From Acidobacteriota bacterium (GTDB lineage Bacteria > Acidobacteriota > Vicinamibacteria > Vicinamibacterales > Vicinamibacteraceae), in assembly GCA_013695405.1 (NCBI GenBank), contig JACDAO010000487.1:1-6273 (forward strand): a DNA stretch of 6,273 nt, written 5' to 3'. Within the stretch, counting starts at the first letter, position 1. Each line of letters begins with the position of its first letter. The notes beneath the pieces were generated by a model that saw only the letters and a list, made by a program, of their open reading frames with translations, did no database searches and was not told the DNA's origin. A program made the position numbers and the translations under genes. Shown here piece by piece: positions 5,048-6,273 of the stretch.

Positions 5048-6055
5048 ATGTGCGATCGAGCGATGACGCGGCGCGCGGTACTCGGGTCGCTGGGCGGCCT
5101 CGGGGTCATGGGGACCAGCGGCATGACGGGCACCGCCCAGACGGCCGCCACCGATCCAGCGGCCCGCCGCGCCGAACTCTATGCGCTGCTCGGCCAGGTG
5201 CCGCAGCGCGACCGCCCGGTCTCGGGCGAGAAGCTGGGCGAAGCGTCGCGCGACGGCTACATCCTCGAGACCTGGCGCCTCGACCTCAACGGCGTCGAGC
5301 CAGTGCCCGCCTACGTCGCGCGCCCGCGCCAGGCATCAGGCCGCCGACCCGGGGTGATCTTCGACCACTCGCATGGCGGCGGCTACGCCATCGGCAAGCG
5401 CGAGTTCATCGAGGGTCGTAGCTACCTGCAACCGACCCCTTACGCGAAGGAGCTGACCGATCTCGGCTACGTGGCGATCTGCATCGACCACTGGGTGTTC
5501 GGCGAGCGCAGCCACACCAGCGAAGCCGACATGTTCAAGGCGATGCTGTGGCGGGGCCAGGTGCTGTGGGGCATGATGGTCTACGACAGCCTCCGCGCCA
5601 CCGACCTGTTCCTGCAGCGCGACGACGTCGACCCGGCGCGGATTGCGACGCTCGGGATGTCGATGGGCAGCACGATGGCGTGGTGGCTGGCCGCGCTCGA
5701 CGAGCGGATCAAGGTCACCGTCGACATCAACTGCCTGACCGATTTCCAGGCCCTGCTCGATCGCAAGGCGCTGTCGCTGCACGGCGTGTACTACTACGTG
5801 CCGGCACTGCTCACCCACTTCACCGCCGCGCAGATCAACGCCCTGATCGCCCCACGCGCGCACCTCGGGCTGGCCGGCCTGCGCGACAAATTGACGCCGG
5901 TCGAGGGACTCGATCGGATCGACCGCGAACTGCAGCAGGTCTACGCCGCGCACGGGCACCCCGAGCGGTGGTCCCTGCTGCGCTACGACGTCGAGCACCA
6001 GGAGACCGCCGAGGGACGCAAGGCGATCGTCGCGTTCCTGCAGCGATTCCTCTGA
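5048..6055 (+). CDS. Tat-exported alpha/beta hydrolase (dienelactone hydrolase/acetyl-esterase-like)
   Basis: The 335-residue protein opens with a twin-arginine signal, TRRAVLGSLGGLGVMG (7-22), followed by an Ala/Thr-rich region with likely cleavage near residue 30-34, so the mature enzyme should act outside the cytoplasm after folding inside. The alpha/beta-hydrolase core is clear: an oxyanion-region HSHGGGY (107-113), the nucleophile elbow GMSMG with Ser205, the acid Asp280 in AGLRDKLTP, and the catalytic His317 in VEHQET. Trp149-Phe151 after CIDHW precede a cap region. The arrangement resembles dienelactone hydrolase and acetyl-xylan-esterase-like families, which cleave ester or related bonds; the substrate cannot be named. 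The start is uncertain: ATG 5048 is preferred because TAGAAT stands at leaderless distance, while ATG 5063 would give a compact MTRRAVLG signal and ATG 5039 adds three residues. It follows the zinc-ribbon gene by 21 bp and converges on the CocE/NonD gene. Confidence 0.9.
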   Translation: MCDRAMTRRAVLGSLGGLGVMGTSGMTGTAQTAATDPAARRAELYALLGQVPQRDRPVSGEKLGEASRDGYILETWRLDLNGVEPVPAYVARPRQASGRRPGVIFDHSHGGGYAIGKREFIEGRSYLQPTPYAKELTDLGYVAICIDHWVFGERSHTSEADMFKAMLWRGQVLWGMMVYDSLRATDLFLQRDDVDPARIATLGMSMGSTMAWWLAALDERIKVTVDINCLTDFQALLDRKALSLHGVYYYVPALLTHFTAAQINALIAPRAHLGLAGLRDKLTPVEGLDRIDRELQQVYAAHGHPERWSLLRYDVEHQETAEGRKAIVAFLQRFL

Positions 6056-6064
6056 CGCACCAGG

Positions 6065-6095
6065 GACGACGCATCAGGCACTGCCGCCGTCTTTT
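6065..6095 (+). terminator. Weak candidate terminator after the hydrolase gene
   Basis: GACGACG (6065-6071) can pair with CGCCGTC (6085-6091) with one mismatch around a 13-nt loop, followed directly by TTTT (6092-6095). The T-run is convincing, the stem only moderate. It lies 9 nt after the hydrolase stop, in the 38-bp gap before the convergent gene. Confidence 0.35.
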
Positions 6096-6273
6096 AGAAC
6101 CCCCTGACCACCGGCAACACGATCGCGCTCGGCTTCGTCGCCGAGTGGAAAATCGTCTGCTGCGCCACCCGCGGCGTGGTGCCCTTGCCCAGCGGATCGC
6201 CGGTGTTGAGGTTGCGGTCGAACTGCGGAAAGTTGCTCGACGTGATGTCGACCCGGATCCGGTGGCCGGGCTG
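6094..6273 (-). CDS. CocE/NonD-type hydrolase, C-terminal 59 residues (5' part beyond window)
   Basis: The minus strand gives an open frame of 59 residues from the window edge to a TAA at 6094-6096. It reads GHRIRVDITSSNFPQFDRNL (3-22), NTGDPLG, then VAQQTIFHSATKPSAIVLPV (36-55). This is the typical end of the C-terminal jelly-roll domain of CocE/NonD and X-Pro dipeptidyl-peptidase-type hydrolases: GHRIRVxIxSSxFPxFDRN, then the VAxQTxxHxxxxPSxIxLPV strand. The catalytic alpha/beta-hydrolase domain lies outside the window, so activity, signal peptide and start cannot be judged. Such enzymes hydrolyse acyl esters or N-terminal peptide bonds. It is tail-to-tail with the Tat hydrolase gene, so shared transcription is excluded. 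Confidence 0.85.
   Translation of the reverse strand, partial: QPGHRIRVDITSSNFPQFDRNLNTGDPLGKGTTPRVAQQTIFHSATKPSAIVLPVVRGF

Noticed and set aside
1..6273. Mobile element, CRISPR array, tRNA/rRNA or phage-defence system
   Set aside because: No transposase, integrase or nuclease motif, no regular direct repeats and no structured RNA signature were seen on either strand.

Overview
This is a GC-rich, densely coded bacterial chromosome segment. It carries seven genes, two of them cut by the window edges. The mix is a long-form quinolinate synthase, a eukaryote-like myo-inositol oxygenase, DUF418, DUF805 and secreted DUF1028 proteins, a Tat-exported alpha/beta hydrolase and a CocE/NonD-type hydrolase. 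Together with the high GC content, this suggests a soil-type Acidobacteriota such as Vicinamibacteria. That placement is inference from gene content, since no rRNA or other phylogenetic marker is present.

Layout. Positions 1-579 (-) hold the N-terminal half of nadA. It is divergent from a complete myo-inositol oxygenase gene at 639-1442 (+), and the 59-bp gap carries a TATA-centred, possibly bidirectional promoter. After two hairpins and the best sigma70-type promoter in the window (TTGACA, 16 bp, CATAAT) comes a DUF418/YeiB-like membrane protein at 1682-3016 (+). It converges, with a 16-bp gap, on a two-gene minus-strand operon. In that operon DUF805 (4046-4420) is read first and overlaps by GTGA the start of a secreted DUF1028 Ntn-hydrolase-like protein with a peptidoglycan-binding-like C-terminus (3033-4049). 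Divergent from the operon, a 145-aa zinc-ribbon protein of unknown function (4589-5026, +) is followed after 21 bp by a Tat-signal alpha/beta hydrolase (5048-6055, +). The last 180 bp are the 3' end of a minus-strand CocE/NonD-type hydrolase gene.

How the genes work together. They do not form one recognisable pathway. NadA serves NAD synthesis in the cytoplasm and inositol oxygenase feeds myo-inositol to D-glucuronate. DUF418, DUF805, DUF1028 and the Tat hydrolase all point to the envelope. The DUF805-DUF1028 pair is the only clear translationally coupled unit.

The most interesting signals are in the control regions. Genes with good Shine-Dalgarno sites (inositol oxygenase, DUF418, DUF805, DUF1028) sit beside genes without one (zinc ribbon, Tat hydrolase, possibly nadA). 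The latter have a -10-like TANNAT hexamer only 6-9 nt before the ATG, the geometry expected for leaderless or nearly leaderless mRNAs. No mobile element, CRISPR array, tRNA, rRNA or clearly new multi-gene system was found.
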